Below are positions 1 to 7,780 of a stretch of DNA of 13,960 nt, piece after piece; within the stretch, counting starts at the first letter, position 1, and every line of letters starts with the position of its first letter. The translations under genes and the position numbers were made by a program. Origin of the DNA: JANJWP01 sp049301335 (GTDB lineage Bacteria > Patescibacteriota > Gracilibacteria > BD1-5 > UBA2023); NCBI GenBank assembly GCA_049301335.1, contig JBAQKV010000081.1:1-13960 (forward strand), read 5' to 3'. The notes beneath the pieces were generated by a model, which was not told where the DNA came from, made no database searches, and was given only the letters and a program-made list of their open reading frames with translations.

Positions 1-1
1 C

Positions 2-844
2 TGTCCCGCGGGCACCCAGACGGTCAACGGACACCCGTATCCGCTCGCCGCGTTCAACAACGGCAATGCGCTCGCCGGCACCTCGGCGGCCGTAACGGTG
101 ACCGGGGGAACGCAGACCTACTCCCAAGCGTTCCTCTGCACCGACGGGGCGGTCTCGACGAGCGGGGCGGAGACTGGTCCAACCGTCGTCTGCTCCTCCG
201 ATTTCGGGCTCAATTCGAACGTTTGCGTTCCCAAGAGTTGCCGAATCCAAAAGGAACAGGTCAATACTTCCAGCGCTTCGGGGAACTACTCCATTGATCC
301 GGACGGAACCGGCGGAAACGCGCCGTTCACCGCATACTGCGACATGACGACCGACGGCGGCGGATGGACGCTCGTATTCTACAGCAATTCGGCGAGCGTC
401 GCCCGTTCCGCTATCACTTCCTGAGATTGGAACGCCGGACCGGCAGTGAACTTTTCGCGGTTGTATTCCATGAAGAACAGCAAGAACGCCGCGGGCTTGT
501 ATGAATTCTTCGTAAAGGATTCCTCGACGGTCGGACGGTACATGACGTTTACCCAAACTAACGCGTACGACGGGAATCCGGTAGGAAACTCGTTTACGAA
601 GAAAACCGGAAATTTCTATTATTCGTCACAGGTCGCCGGTACTGCCTGGTATGGTCTTGGCCTTGGGAACTACGGGAATTCCGCCTTCAATACCAGTTGC
701 ACGCTCGCGATGGCTTCCGAAGGCTGATCCTGGACGTACTGCCTTCAAGACCAATACGCCGCTGATTACGGAACTGGTCCCTGGTTTTACGACGGCGGCT
801 ACGACTCCGGCGCGCAGGCCTGGGTCCAAGTGTATCAGAAGTAA
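2..844 (+). CDS. Fibrinogen-like domain surface protein, 5' truncated
   Basis: The frame is open from the window edge to TAA at 842-844, if UGA at 422-424 and 725-727 is read as Gly (codons 141 and 242 of the visible part). The first ~75 visible residues are Cys-, Thr- and Gly-rich, like linker modules of CPR surface proteins. Next comes a fibrinogen-type C-terminal domain, shown by FTAYCDMTTDGGGWTLVFY at about 109-127, the hallmark CDMxTDGGGWT motif. Trp, Tyr and Asn are frequent, as usual in that fold, which in other organisms binds sugars or proteins. Sequence after both UGA codons (DWNAG..., SWTYC...) stays in the same style, so the gene is not broken. The next gene has the same domain, so the two are tandem relatives. 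The missing N-terminus may carry a prepilin or export signal. Ligand unknown. Confidence 0.8.
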
Positions 845-892
845 AGTCCCCTTTCCGGCTCGGGACGTTTCGTATCTCATTCGTATAGAACC

Positions 893-2122
893 ATGCGGAA
901 ATTTCTTAAAAACAAGCTCTTCACCGGCTTCACCCTCGTCGAACTCATCGTCGTCATCACGATCCTCGCGATCCTGGCGACCATCGGTTTTCTAGCGCTT
1001 TCCGGCTACTCGCAGGACGCGAAGGATTCGGTCATCAAGGCGAACGTCCGCTCGGTCCAAACGGCCATTTCTTTGGAAAGCGTGCTAACGGGCAATTCCC
1101 CCAGGTATTACGTCGTCTACGATTCCGGTTACGCGCTTACCGGCGCGATAGCGTACGTCGACGGCAATCCGTTCGCCCTTACTGGCGGAACGTGGAACGA
1201 CGCCGATACCAACTATACCGCGGGACTTCCGGATTACGCGAAACTCAAGCTCAATCCGGATAAGTTCAAGCTGTCCTCCTCCGGACTTCCGGGTGGCACT
1301 TTCGGGGTTGTCGCCCGTGCGACCGGACTCGGTTCTGAAGACGCTTCCGCCGCCAATGACGGGAAGTCGATTTCCGTCGGCGCCGTATCCGTGCAGCCGT
1401 CAGTCCAGAGCGGACGACCCCGTACGGTTTCGTATTTCCAGGTGGTCGGCATCACTCCGGCCGGATTGGCGACGGTCTCCGGAAATTATCCCGCTTCTTC
1501 GGGATCCGTCGCGGGCCTCGTCAAATCGGCTACCGCCATGTTACCGCTCCAAGAAGGGGTTTCTTCGGGTGGGATTCCTCCTGTCGGTATGCTTACCATC
1601 ATGGGCGATGACGCGTCCGGTAGGAAGTGGAGCGACGGGACGTACGCGCTTTCGTGTTCCGGATACCTGAATCCTTCCGCTGGCAAATCGTACGCCGGCT
1701 CTACCGGTAACGGCGTCTATTGGATAGATGCCGACGGTGCTGGAGCCGCCGCCGCGTTCAAAGTCCAGTGCGACATGGTGACCGACGGGGGAGGATGGAC
1801 GTATTTAACGACCGATACTACAGCGATTTCGGCAGGAAAATACTCGATTACCTACGGGGACGGCACATACCCGTCCATGAACTGTTCTTCAGTGGCGGCG
1901 TCCACGCAGGTCGTGATGTACTCCTGAGTCTTCGCGAGCAACTGCAACGCATACAATATGACCGCTGCCGATCTCGCGTGCGTAAATACGAACATCGGAC
2001 TCGGAACTGCCAACATTCTTAAATGGGCGTATTACGGAAACTACGGGAATACCTGCGTCAATCTCGGTGACCGGTGTCCCGGAACGTCGAAAAGCCATAC
2101 CGTTGCCTGGCGTTGTAAATAA
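893..2122 (+). CDS. Type IV prepilin-like protein with fibrinogen-like C-terminal domain
   Basis: 409 residues when UGA at 1925-1927 (codon 345) is read as Gly. The N-terminus is a class III prepilin signal: a short basic leader, then G12|FTLVE with Glu at mature position 5, and a hydrophobic helix to about residue 36 (IVVITILAILATIGFLAL). A pilin peptidase should cut after Gly12. A long Ser/Gly/Ala-rich middle follows, then a fibrinogen-type domain with CDMVTDGGGWTYL at about 293-305. After the UGA the frame continues with Cys-containing sequence (FASNCNAYN, WAYYGNYGNTC) to TAA. The start is the only ATG that puts the leader in place; no Shine-Dalgarno is visible. It lies 48 bp after the related gene and abuts yraN stop to stop. 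Likely an adhesive minor pilin or pseudopilin; the ligand is unknown. Confidence 0.85.
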
Positions 2123-2524
2123 TTATCCCTCCGGCGACAGGTTCGAATACCGGGTAATCCGGTATCACGACGGCGTTCGGTCGATGGCTACCAATCCCGT
2201 ACGGACGGAATCGAAATCCAATCCCGATTTCTTACAATAGAGCGAAACGGCACGAAAGAACGCGTGCCGTTTTTTCATGGTGAACGATTCGGCGGCGCTT
2301 CACGAATTGGCCGAGCGCCGGAATTTCACTTCGAAAAACCAGAGGCGGCCTTCTCGGTCAAGGGCGACGACGTCGATTTCCGCCGCCCATGCCGTCCAGT
2401 TTCGGCAAGTAATGTCGAAACCCGCGCGTTCGAGATGCGCGCACGCGAGGTCTTCGCCCGCGCGTCCTACGTCGCTCCTGAGATTCTCCTTTCCGGGGCG
2501 TTCGCCCTTTCCGCGTTTTTCCAT
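2123..2524 (-). CDS. yraN: YraN family (UPF0102) nuclease-like protein
   Basis: 133 residues with two UGA codons read as Gly (2300-2302, codon 75; 2165-2167, codon 120). Family hallmarks in order: GRAGEDLACAHLERAGF, CRNW, AEIDVVALD and LWFFEVKFRRS. The acidic residues and EVK form the restriction-endonuclease-like core. After codon 75 the frame gives SAAESFTMKKRHAFFRAVSLY, matching the family's G-x-x-x-E-a/s-v...K segment, and the UGA sits on the conserved Gly. The C-terminus FDSVRTGLVAIDR corresponds to the family's final RFDVVAV strand. Total length fits the usual ~120. A standard-code reading would stop at codon 75 and lose the C-terminal half. Its TAA directly abuts the TAA of the convergent prepilin gene. 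No Shine-Dalgarno. The exact cellular role of YraN proteins is not settled. Confidence 0.85.
2247..2275 (+). terminator. Possible + strand terminator inside yraN
   Basis: Inverted repeat ACGGCACG / CGTGCCGT (2247-2254, 2263-2270) is followed by six T on the plus strand. It lies 125 bp past the prepilin stop but inside the antisense yraN coding region, so it may serve the convergent transcript or be chance. Confidence 0.35.
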
Positions 2525-2560
2525 GTGGGGATGCTACCGTCCGACCGACGAAAGCCATAG

Positions 2561-2587
2561 AAAAATCCCGGAAATATTTCCGGGATT
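2561..2587 (-). terminator. Rho-independent terminator after TraC-like gene
   Basis: Perfect 24-bp palindrome (2564-2587) centred on AAATATTT, followed on the minus strand by five T. It lies 19 bp past the stop of the TraC-like gene and separates it from yraN. Confidence 0.85.
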
Positions 2588-2606
2588 CCAGCATGGGGTT
2601 GAACGT

Positions 2607-3335
2607 TTACGCTTCGAGGCCGAGGCTTCCGCTCTCCGAGCGGAGTTTGGTTTCGCCGCCGAGTTTCGGGTTGTAGTGGTCGATGAGAAGGCGGATGAGT
2701 TCTTCTTTCTTCAACTCGTCGCTCTTGAGCCCGATGGACTCGAGAGAGGTCTTGATCTGGTTGGTGCGTTCGAGGTTGCCCTTCTTGAGCGAATCCGCAC
2801 GACGGCGTTTTTCACGAACGGACGCCACGCTTTCTTCGCTCGTGATGGCCGACCAAAACGAACGGAACATGCCGAACATTCCCGTATCGCGGACGCTGCG
2901 TTCGAGATCGGTGTCGTACGGTACGACGATGTAGAAGTCCTTGCGCATGATCTGTGCCATGTCGACGAGGTTCGTCAGGAAGTCGATATAGCGGTACGTT
3001 TGCTCCTGGAGCAGGGGATTCTGCTGTTTTACCGCGAGGTTCTTGAGCTTTTGGAGGTAGCCTTCGATATCGACCTTGAGCGAACGTACGATGATCTGGA
3101 TGGGGAAGCGGAGCGAATTGAGAAAACGCTGGTAGCCCATGATGATGGCGTCCTGTTCCTCTTCGCTCTTGAGGTTGAAATTGAGCGCGCGTACGCGGAG
3201 GACCATGCGGGACGAGCCGTCCTTCATGAAAATGCAGTTGTCGCGGATTTCCGAAAACGGAAGGTACTTCTGCGTAGTGGAATCCTTCTGGGGGGATTTC
3301 GCGGACTTTACGCTGGAGGTCGACTTGTCAGCCAT
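2607..3335 (-). CDS. TraC-like domain protein (VirB4 N-terminal-like, no ATPase)
   Basis: 242 residues without UGA codons. After a Ser/Lys-rich N-terminus comes KYLPFSEIRDNCIFMKDGSS and VLRVRALNFNLKSEEEQD, a pattern like the N-terminal domain of VirB4/TraC conjugation ATPases. The segment FLNSLRFPIQIIVRSLKVD and the middle FYIVVPYDTD are also typical of that domain. There is no Walker A motif and the length is too short for the ATPase part, so this is a stand-alone TraC-like protein. The C-terminal third is charged and probably helical. It follows the PrgI-family gene by only 6 bp, as in the PrgI / TraC-like / VirB4 clusters of many CPR genomes, but a terminator follows instead of a VirB4 gene. 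Role inferred: cytoplasmic or membrane-side part of a type IV secretion-like machine. Confidence 0.65.
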   Translation of the reverse strand: MADKSTSSVKSAKSPQKDSTTQKYLPFSEIRDNCIFMKDGSSRMVLRVRALNFNLKSEEEQDAIIMGYQRFLNSLRFPIQIIVRSLKVDIEGYLQKLKNLAVKQQNPLLQEQTYRYIDFLTNLVDMAQIMRKDFYIVVPYDTDLERSVRDTGMFGMFRSFWSAITSEESVASVREKRRRADSLKKGNLERTNQIKTSLESIGLKSDELKKEELIRLLIDHYNPKLGGETKLRSESGSLGLEA

Positions 3336-3341
3336 GCTTCG

Positions 3342-3758
3342 CTAGATTTTAGAGAGTTGGTCTTCTACGTTTCCGAAGGCTTCGGACGAACTTTTCGTTT
3401 CCACCTTGGTTTTCGCGTTAGCGAACGACGTGACGAACCCGATGTCGACGAAGGTCGAATAGGAGTCGGTGCCTTTGCTCCAAGCGCGGGTCCCGACGTT
3501 CAGTTGGAGTCGGACGAGGTTGAGGATGAACGGTAGGAACGTCATCTCGGAATTTCGGAAGAGCGCGATGACGACCCCCGCCGCCGCGAAGAAGATCGCG
3601 GGAATGAGCGCGGCTTCGGTCCCTACGGCGGGTTCGAGTTTCTTGAAAATCGAGTATCCGATTCCCGACAATACCATGATGATGCCGAGCTGGCGGATGG
3701 AGAGTCAGAGGAATATCGTGTCCTCGTTTTCGATTTGTACCGGAATTTTGTATTGCAT
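3342..3758 (-). CDS. PrgI family membrane protein
   Basis: 138 residues from ATG at 3756-3758 to TAG, with UGA at 3705-3707 (codon 18) read as Gly. The N-terminus MQYKIPVQIENEDTIFL, then the UGA, then LSIRQLGII fits the PrgI pattern (short beta strand, acidic residue, L-T/S-x-RQ). Without read-through the first ATG after the UGA would start at residue ~28 and lose this signature. Two membrane helices follow (about residues 26-42 and 50-70), then FLPFILNLVRLQL and a polar tail. PrgI proteins are small membrane partners of VirB4-type ATPases. The gene is first in a two-gene operon with the TraC-like protein and has a well-formed promoter 22 bp upstream of its start. Confidence 0.75.
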
Positions 3759-3780
3759 GGATCGCGGTTTATTCCCCTTC

Positions 3781-3809
3781 AGTATACCCCATTTCGGGTT
3801 TCCAATCAA
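3781..3809 (-). promoter_or_regulatory. Sigma-70-type promoter for PrgI/TraC-like operon
   Basis: On the minus strand, -35 TTGATT (3804-3809), 17-bp spacer, -10 TATACT (3781-3786), upstream of the PrgI-family start. Confidence 0.75.
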
Positions 3810-3828
3810 AAACAAACCCCATTCCGTT

Positions 3829-3857
3829 TTGACTTAGACGCGTCCCGTTCGTATAAA
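3829..3857 (+). promoter_or_regulatory. Sigma-70-type promoter for secF
   Basis: -35 TTGACT (3829-3834), 17-bp spacer, -10 TATAAA (3852-3857), about 43 bp before the secF ATG. It faces away from the minus-strand promoter at 3781-3809, making a compact divergent control region. Confidence 0.8.
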
Positions 3858-3900
3858 TACCCCCGAAAACCCGGAATCCCGGGCTACGTAACCGTTTTTT

Positions 3901-4893
3901 ATGCGCTTCGATTACATCAAGAACCGCTTCGCCTTCTACGGCATCGCGGGATTCCTCGTCGTTTCCTCCGTGGTAGCCGGCCTCACCATTCCGCTCAACC
4001 TCGGTATCGACCTTACCGGCGGAACCACCTCCGAATACGCCTACGAAGGAACCCTCGACCTCGCGGCCGCCAAGGCCGTAGCGGAATCCGCTCGCGAATC
4101 CGCGAAGTTCGACGGCAAGGAAGTCGTGAACAACGTTTCCGCCTACAAGGTTTCCGGCGAAAACGTCGTCGTCGTGGAAGCCGGATTCTCCCGTCTCGAC
4201 GGCATGACTGATTCCGATTACGAAAAGGCGAAGACCTCCTACAAGGAATCCGTTTCCGCAGCGATTTCCAAGACCGCACAGAAAGTCACCCTTTCCAACT
4301 ACGTCAACATCGGCGAATCCTTCGGGGACTACATCAAGAAGACGGCGTACCTCACTCTCGTGATGGTCATCCTCTTCATCTCGGCCTACATCGCGTACGC
4401 GTTCCGCGGATCCATCGAGGGTTTTACCAGCTTTTCTTTCGGTTTCGTAACCGCCGTTTCGCTTTTCCACGACGTCATCATCGCTTTCGGATTCTACGTC
4501 ATCGCGTCGTACTTCTTCCCGGAGTTCAAGATCGACACCTACTTCCTCACCGCGATGCTCACCGTTCTCGGCTATTCCATCAACGATACCATCGTCGTCA
4601 TGGACCGCATCCGCTCGAACCTCAAGATTCCGGCGAACAAGAAGAAGGATTTCGGAACCCTCGTCAACGACTCGCTCAACGACACGTTCACCCGTTCCAT
4701 CTACACTTCGTTCACGGTCTTCATTACGCTCCTCGCGCTCTACTTCTTCGGACCGGAAGCCATCAAGGGATTCGTTCTCGCCATGATCTTCGGTACCGTC
4801 GTAGGAACCTACTCTTCCATCTGCCTCGCCGCTCCGCTCCTCTTCGACATCAGCAAGGACGGAAAAGCTTCCGCTGCCGCAGCTAAGAAGTAA
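3901..4893 (+). CDS. secF: Protein translocase subunit SecF
   Basis: 330 residues, no UGA codons, ends TAA. SecF works with SecD in the membrane and uses the proton motive force to help SecYEG-exported proteins leave the channel. Seen: an N-terminal helix (about 12-32), then LGIDLTGGT, the SecD/SecF signature after the first helix; a periplasmic domain to about 140; then five membrane helices. The motif LGYSINDTIVVMDRIRSN matches the SecF GYSxNDTxVVxDRIREN block, with the Asp and Arg present. FHDVIIAFGFY is a second family block. The Ala/Lys-rich tail is short. It has its own promoter and a terminator directly after it, and secD is not adjacent. No Shine-Dalgarno before the ATG. SecD was not found in this window. 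Confidence 0.95.
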   Translation: MRFDYIKNRFAFYGIAGFLVVSSVVAGLTIPLNLGIDLTGGTTSEYAYEGTLDLAAAKAVAESARESAKFDGKEVVNNVSAYKVSGENVVVVEAGFSRLDGMTDSDYEKAKTSYKESVSAAISKTAQKVTLSNYVNIGESFGDYIKKTAYLTLVMVILFISAYIAYAFRGSIEGFTSFSFGFVTAVSLFHDVIIAFGFYVIASYFFPEFKIDTYFLTAMLTVLGYSINDTIVVMDRIRSNLKIPANKKKDFGTLVNDSLNDTFTRSIYTSFTVFITLLALYFFGPEAIKGFVLAMIFGTVVGTYSSICLAAPLLFDISKDGKASAAAAKK

Positions 4894-4911
4894 TCGTCCG
4901 GAATCAAAAAG

Positions 4912-4937
4912 AAATCCCCTCGAGAGAGGGGATTTTT
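4912..4937. terminator. Bidirectional terminator between secF and ACP gene
   Basis: 10-bp stem AAATCCCCTC / GAGGGGATTT with GAGA loop (4912-4935), T-run on the plus strand and CTTTTT on the minus strand. It serves both convergent genes. Confidence 0.85.
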
Positions 4938-4955
4938 CGTAGGAAATTCCGCGGG

Positions 4956-5222
4956 TCACGCGGCTTTGGCGGCTTTCTCGGCCAGTGCTTTTTGAACCAA
5001 ATCGGCGACGGCGCCGACGGTTTTCGCATTTTCCGCATCGCCTTCGGGGAAGGCGACTTCGAAGGCTTCTTCGATCGCCATGACCGCTTCGACTTGGTCA
5101 AGGGAATCGAAACCGATGCCTTCGTTGTCGAGAGTGGTTTCCGCCGTGATTTCGGACGGATCCTTCTCGGCTTCCTTCGCGAGGACTTCGATGACTTTCG
5201 CGAGAATCTCGCTCATATCCAT
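4956..5222 (-). CDS. acpP: Acyl carrier protein
   Basis: 88 residues. Carries acyl groups on a phosphopantetheine arm in fatty acid or related lipid synthesis. The arm-bearing Ser lies in GFDSLDQVEAVMAIEEAF, the DSL motif at the start of helix II. The remainder (MSEILAKVIEVLAKE, PEGDAENAKTVGAVADLV) matches the four-helix ACP fold, and length is normal apart from a short Ala/Lys tail. A good Shine-Dalgarno (AAGGAG, 6 nt upstream) picks the first of two close ATGs. Oddity: the stop is UGA (4956-4958). If that UGA were Gly, the frame would run 49 residues more, through the terminator and antisense into secF, to TAG at 4809-4811. The natural ACP end and the terminator argue for a real end here. 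Confidence 0.9.
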   Translation of the reverse strand: MDMSEILAKVIEVLAKEAEKDPSEITAETTLDNEGIGFDSLDQVEAVMAIEEAFEVAFPEGDAENAKTVGAVADLVQKALAEKAAKAA

Positions 5223-5279
5223 GTGGCGCTCCTTTTCTTCCGTTTTTGCGCGTTCCCGACTATCGGAAACGTCCGACGC

Positions 5280-5307
5280 ATCGTAACGGCACTTTCGATT
5301 TCGTCAA
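5280..5307 (-). promoter_or_regulatory. Promoter for acpP
   Basis: Minus strand -35 TTGACG (5302-5307), 16-bp spacer, -10 TACGAT (5280-5285), giving a leader of about 50 nt before the ACP start. Confidence 0.55.
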
Positions 5308-5331
5308 TTTCGAAGATTTTCGAAAATCGAT

Positions 5332-5359
5332 TTTACAAAAATATCCGTTCCGCTATACT
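5332..5359 (+). promoter_or_regulatory. Promoter for tRNA-Arg/tRNA-Leu
   Basis: -35 TTTACA (5332-5337), 16-bp spacer, -10 TATACT (5354-5359), 31 bp before tRNA-Arg. Confidence 0.65.
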
Positions 5360-5390
5360 CCCTTTCGCTTCTCCGAACAGGAAGAAATCC

Positions 5391-5467
5391 GCCCTTGTAG
5401 CTCAGTTGGATAGAGCGCCTGGCTTCGAACCAGGAGGTCGTGGGTTCGATCCCTGCCGGGGGCACCA
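5391..5467 (+). tRNA. tRNA-Arg (anticodon TCG)
   Basis: 77-nt cloverleaf. Acceptor GCCCTTG pairs with CGGGGGC (two G-U pairs); anticodon stem CCTGG/CCAGG encloses loop CTTCGAA, anticodon TCG, reading CGA. T-loop is GGTTCGATCC-type, and the 3' CCA is encoded. Confidence 0.95.
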
Positions 5468-5504
5468 TAAGAAATCCTCAATCAGAAACCGAAGTATTCG
5501 CCCT

Positions 5505-5589
5505 GCCCGGGTGGTGGAATTGGTAGACACGTACGCTTGAGGTGCGTATGCCGAAAGGTGTGGGGGTTCAAGTCCCCCCTCGGGCACCA
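5505..5589 (+). tRNA. tRNA-Leu (anticodon GAG)
   Basis: 85-nt type II tRNA with a long variable arm. Anticodon stem TACGC/GCGTA, loop TTGAGGT, anticodon GAG, reading CUC/CUU. CCA is encoded. It follows tRNA-Arg by 37 bp, probably on the same transcript. Confidence 0.95.
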
Positions 5590-5601
5590 TTTGAAAATCA
5601 G

Positions 5602-5628
5602 AAATCCCCTGCGAAAGCAGGGGATTTT
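5602..5628 (+). terminator. Terminator after tRNA pair
   Basis: 11-bp stem AAATCCCCTGC / GCAGGGGATTT with GAAA loop (5602-5627) followed by a T-rich stretch. Confidence 0.85.
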
Positions 5629-5704
5629 GTTTTCAAAAATCGCGACGAACGGGACTTAAAACCGTTTGAATTTAACATTTTCAAAATCAATCTTTGACGT
5701 AGTA

Positions 5705-5733
5705 TTGACACTCGGCATGCAAAACATTATCTT
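5705..5733 (+). promoter_or_regulatory. Promoter for coiled-coil membrane protein
   Basis: Consensus -35 TTGACA (5705-5710), 17-bp spacer, -10 TATCTT (5728-5733), 35 bp before the ATG at 5769. Confidence 0.7.
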
Positions 5734-5768
5734 ACTGCCGAGACGTCCTTATCCACTACTTCTTTTTT

Positions 5769-6587
5769 ATGGTTCAGAGCAAAAAAGCCGCTCCGGCAGA
5801 ACGCGAAACCGTGACGACGGAAATCCACAAAAAGATCGATATCGAAGAAAGCCTCAGGATTCTTTTATCCGAAAAGGAAGGGAGGGATAAGGACGAGAAG
5901 ATTAAAAAGTACGTCTGGATCGCGATCCTCGTAGTCTGCCTCTACAACGCGGTCATATTCTTCAGCATGTATTCGTACTTCAAGAGTCCGGATTTCCTGG
6001 AAAGCCTTAAGTACCGCGCGATCGAAGTCATGCCCACTATCGGCCAGGAGCTAGGCAAAACTGCCGAAAAGAGCGCTCCGATCCTTTTCGAAGAACTCAA
6101 GAAGCAATTCGAAAGCTATCTCCCGGTCATGCAGCAAAAGGTTCTCGACCGTTACAAAGAACTCAACGAACAGGCCGTCGAAATTTCCAAGAAGGAATTC
6201 GAAACCGCCGTGAACGCGCAAATCGAAAGCGATTTCAATAAGCTGAGCAATTCCACCGGAGCCCAACTTACTCCGGAACAGTTCGCCGAATTGAAGGCGA
6301 CCATGATGGAACACGTCGACAAGACGGTCGGCGACATCGTGGCGAAGAGCGTGGGAAACCAGCTCAACATGTGCGTGGAGGGCGTAAGCGTGATGAAGGA
6401 AGTGGGGGAGAGCCTCACGCAAAAGACCGACGCCATGAAAGACAAGATCGATTCGAAGTCCGAAATCGAACGCAAGAAAATCGGATTCGACATCTTCCGT
6501 TCGTTCCTCGACGCCATCGACCACAAGCAGACCGGACGCCTTCCGGAAGGCATGGCGGCACCGGCGGCCGAAACTCCGGCAAAATAA
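5769..6587 (+). CDS. Single-pass membrane protein with long helical domain, function unknown
   Basis: 272 residues, no UGA codons, TAA stop. I do not recognise a family. The N-terminal ~47 residues are charged and cytoplasmic-like; a single membrane helix spans about 48-70 (YVWIAILVVCLYNAVIFFSM). The remainder, about 75-255, is almost all predicted helix with heptad-like Leu/Ile/Val spacing and many Glu/Lys (FEELKKQFESYLPVMQQKVL, KATMMEHVDKTVGDIVAKSV). The tail is Ala/Pro-rich. The layout resembles a membrane-anchored coiled-coil or a sensor lacking its output domain, but no HAMP or kinase motif is visible. It has its own promoter, no clear Shine-Dalgarno, and no terminator before the HDOD gene 90 bp downstream, so some co-transcription is possible. 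Confidence 0.75.
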   Translation: MVQSKKAAPAERETVTTEIHKKIDIEESLRILLSEKEGRDKDEKIKKYVWIAILVVCLYNAVIFFSMYSYFKSPDFLESLKYRAIEVMPTIGQELGKTAEKSAPILFEELKKQFESYLPVMQQKVLDRYKELNEQAVEISKKEFETAVNAQIESDFNKLSNSTGAQLTPEQFAELKATMMEHVDKTVGDIVAKSVGNQLNMCVEGVSVMKEVGESLTQKTDAMKDKIDSKSEIERKKIGFDIFRSFLDAIDHKQTGRLPEGMAAPAAETPAK

Positions 6588-6612
6588 GGATGCCGATGGG
6601 CCGCGTTCCGAT

Positions 6613-6640
6613 TTGGAAAAAAGGGCGCGAGCGCTATAAC
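6613..6640 (+). promoter_or_regulatory. Possible promoter for HDOD gene
   Basis: -35-like TTGGAA (6613-6618), 16-bp spacer, -10 TATAAC (6635-6640), 38 bp before the ATG. A purine-rich AGGAAG lies about 12 nt before the start. Confidence 0.5.
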
Positions 6641-6677
6641 TGTAGGATACGTATCATTTAGGAAGAAATTCCAACAT

Positions 6678-7673
6678 ATGTCTACCCTGAACCAATTCCC
6701 AAAAGCGCCCGTGGCCCGCACTGCGGTTCCGGTTTCCGTCCCGGTCGTCGGAGGTTCGAAAGAGGGAAACGTCACTGCCATCTACCGTAACGTCGCCCAA
6801 GGCGTCGACACCGCTATGGCGGCAAGTCCGACGGAAAACGTTTCGGAATCCGAAATGCGCGAACTGGTCGCGAAGAAGGTGCAGAACCTCCCTCCGCTCC
6901 CTAAGACCATCGTTGACATCTACGCGCTTCGGCGATCTCCGGATCCCGATCGGGACAAGCTTTTGGGGATTATCCAAAAGGATTCCATGACGGCCGGAAA
7001 TTTGGTGAAGATATCCAATTCCGTGGTATACGGCCTCTCGAAGACGGTAAAAACCCCAGACGAGGCCCTTACGTACCTTTGAACCCGCATGGTGATCAAC
7101 GTGGCGATGAGTACGAGCATGAGCGCCCACCTGAAGCCCGACCTGAGCCCGTACGGCGTAAGCGTCGAATCGTTCACCGACACTACCGCCCTTCAGGGGA
7201 TGATCATCAAGAAGTGGCGCGAGCCGCGGTTCGCCGCGTTCACCGACGATCTCCAGTTCGCCGCGTTGCTTCAGGAAGTAGGGGCTCTCGTCATCTCGAA
7301 AGTCGCGATCGATCGGAAATCCTCCCAGTCGTTCCAAAAGGTGTTGGCAGAATCGGACGACCGCGTTGCCGCTGAAGAAACGGCGTTCGGATTGTCTTCC
7401 TCGACGGTAGCCGCCATGGTGTTCTCCGAATGGAAATTCAGTCAGGACATCGTCGATTATATCGGCGGTTCCGACCGTCCCGAATCGGCGCCCGAATCGG
7501 CACTCATCGGCGCGAGAGCATTGAAGATAGCCAAAATACTGGCTCCGCTCGGTAAGCCGAGGATGTCGGACGAAGCGATTGAAAAGGCCCGTAACCTCGT
7601 CGTCGAATACGGATTCGACGAGATCGCGTTCGACAAGATGATCGGCGACGTGACCGACCAACTGGAAGGATAA
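6678..7673 (+). CDS. HDOD domain signalling protein
   Basis: 331 residues with UGA at 7080-7082 (codon 135) read as Gly; ends TAA. HDOD domains are HD-like folds found in bacterial signalling and stress proteins, usually without phosphohydrolase residues. Seen in order: LPPLPKTIVDIYALRRSPD, then QKDSMTAGNLVKISNSVVYG (family D-x-x-L-t-x-x-L-L-r-l-a-N-S-x-x-y/f-g), then DEALTYL followed by the UGA and TRMVINVAMS. In the family this is the near-invariant LG of 'A-I-x-x-L-G-x-x-x-v-x-n-l', so Gly is exactly what is expected. DLQFAALLQEVGALVIS is the later 'aF-x-a-g-L-L-H-d-i-G' block, without a catalytic His-Asp. No partner output domain is evident. The ~50 N-terminal residues are unassigned. It is followed by a strong terminator. 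Confidence 0.85.
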
Positions 7674-7677
7674 GGCC

Positions 7678-7705
7678 AAAGGCTCCCCGAATCGGGGAGC
7701 CTTTT
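7678..7705 (+). terminator. Terminator after HDOD gene
   Basis: 12-bp perfect stem AAAGGCTCCCCG / CGGGGAGCCTTT with a 3-nt loop (7678-7704), followed by T. Starts 4 bp after the stop codon. Confidence 0.9.
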
Positions 7706-7780
7706 CGTGGGCGATTTTTTAATTTTCTTTTTTAACGAAAATTCAGCATACTTCGGGAAACGCCCTTCACGATTCCCGAT

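Noticed and set aside
2103..2240. Plus-strand open stretch after the prepilin stop that looked like a +1 frameshifted C-terminus
   Set aside because: The minus strand here encodes the C-terminal half of YraN once UGA is read as Gly, which fully explains the coding-like signal.
2277..3536. 419-codon plus-strand open frame
   Set aside because: It is antisense to the yraN, TraC-like and PrgI genes, which have family motifs, promoter and terminator; its own translation has no recognisable motif and no start signals.
3769..4959. 396-codon minus-strand open frame
   Set aside because: It is antisense to secF, with Glu/Arg/Asp-rich composition typical of a shadow frame in GC-rich DNA.
6654..7679. 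341-codon minus-strand open frame
   Set aside because: Antisense to the HDOD gene, His/Arg/Gly-rich shadow translation, and it would include the HDOD terminator region.
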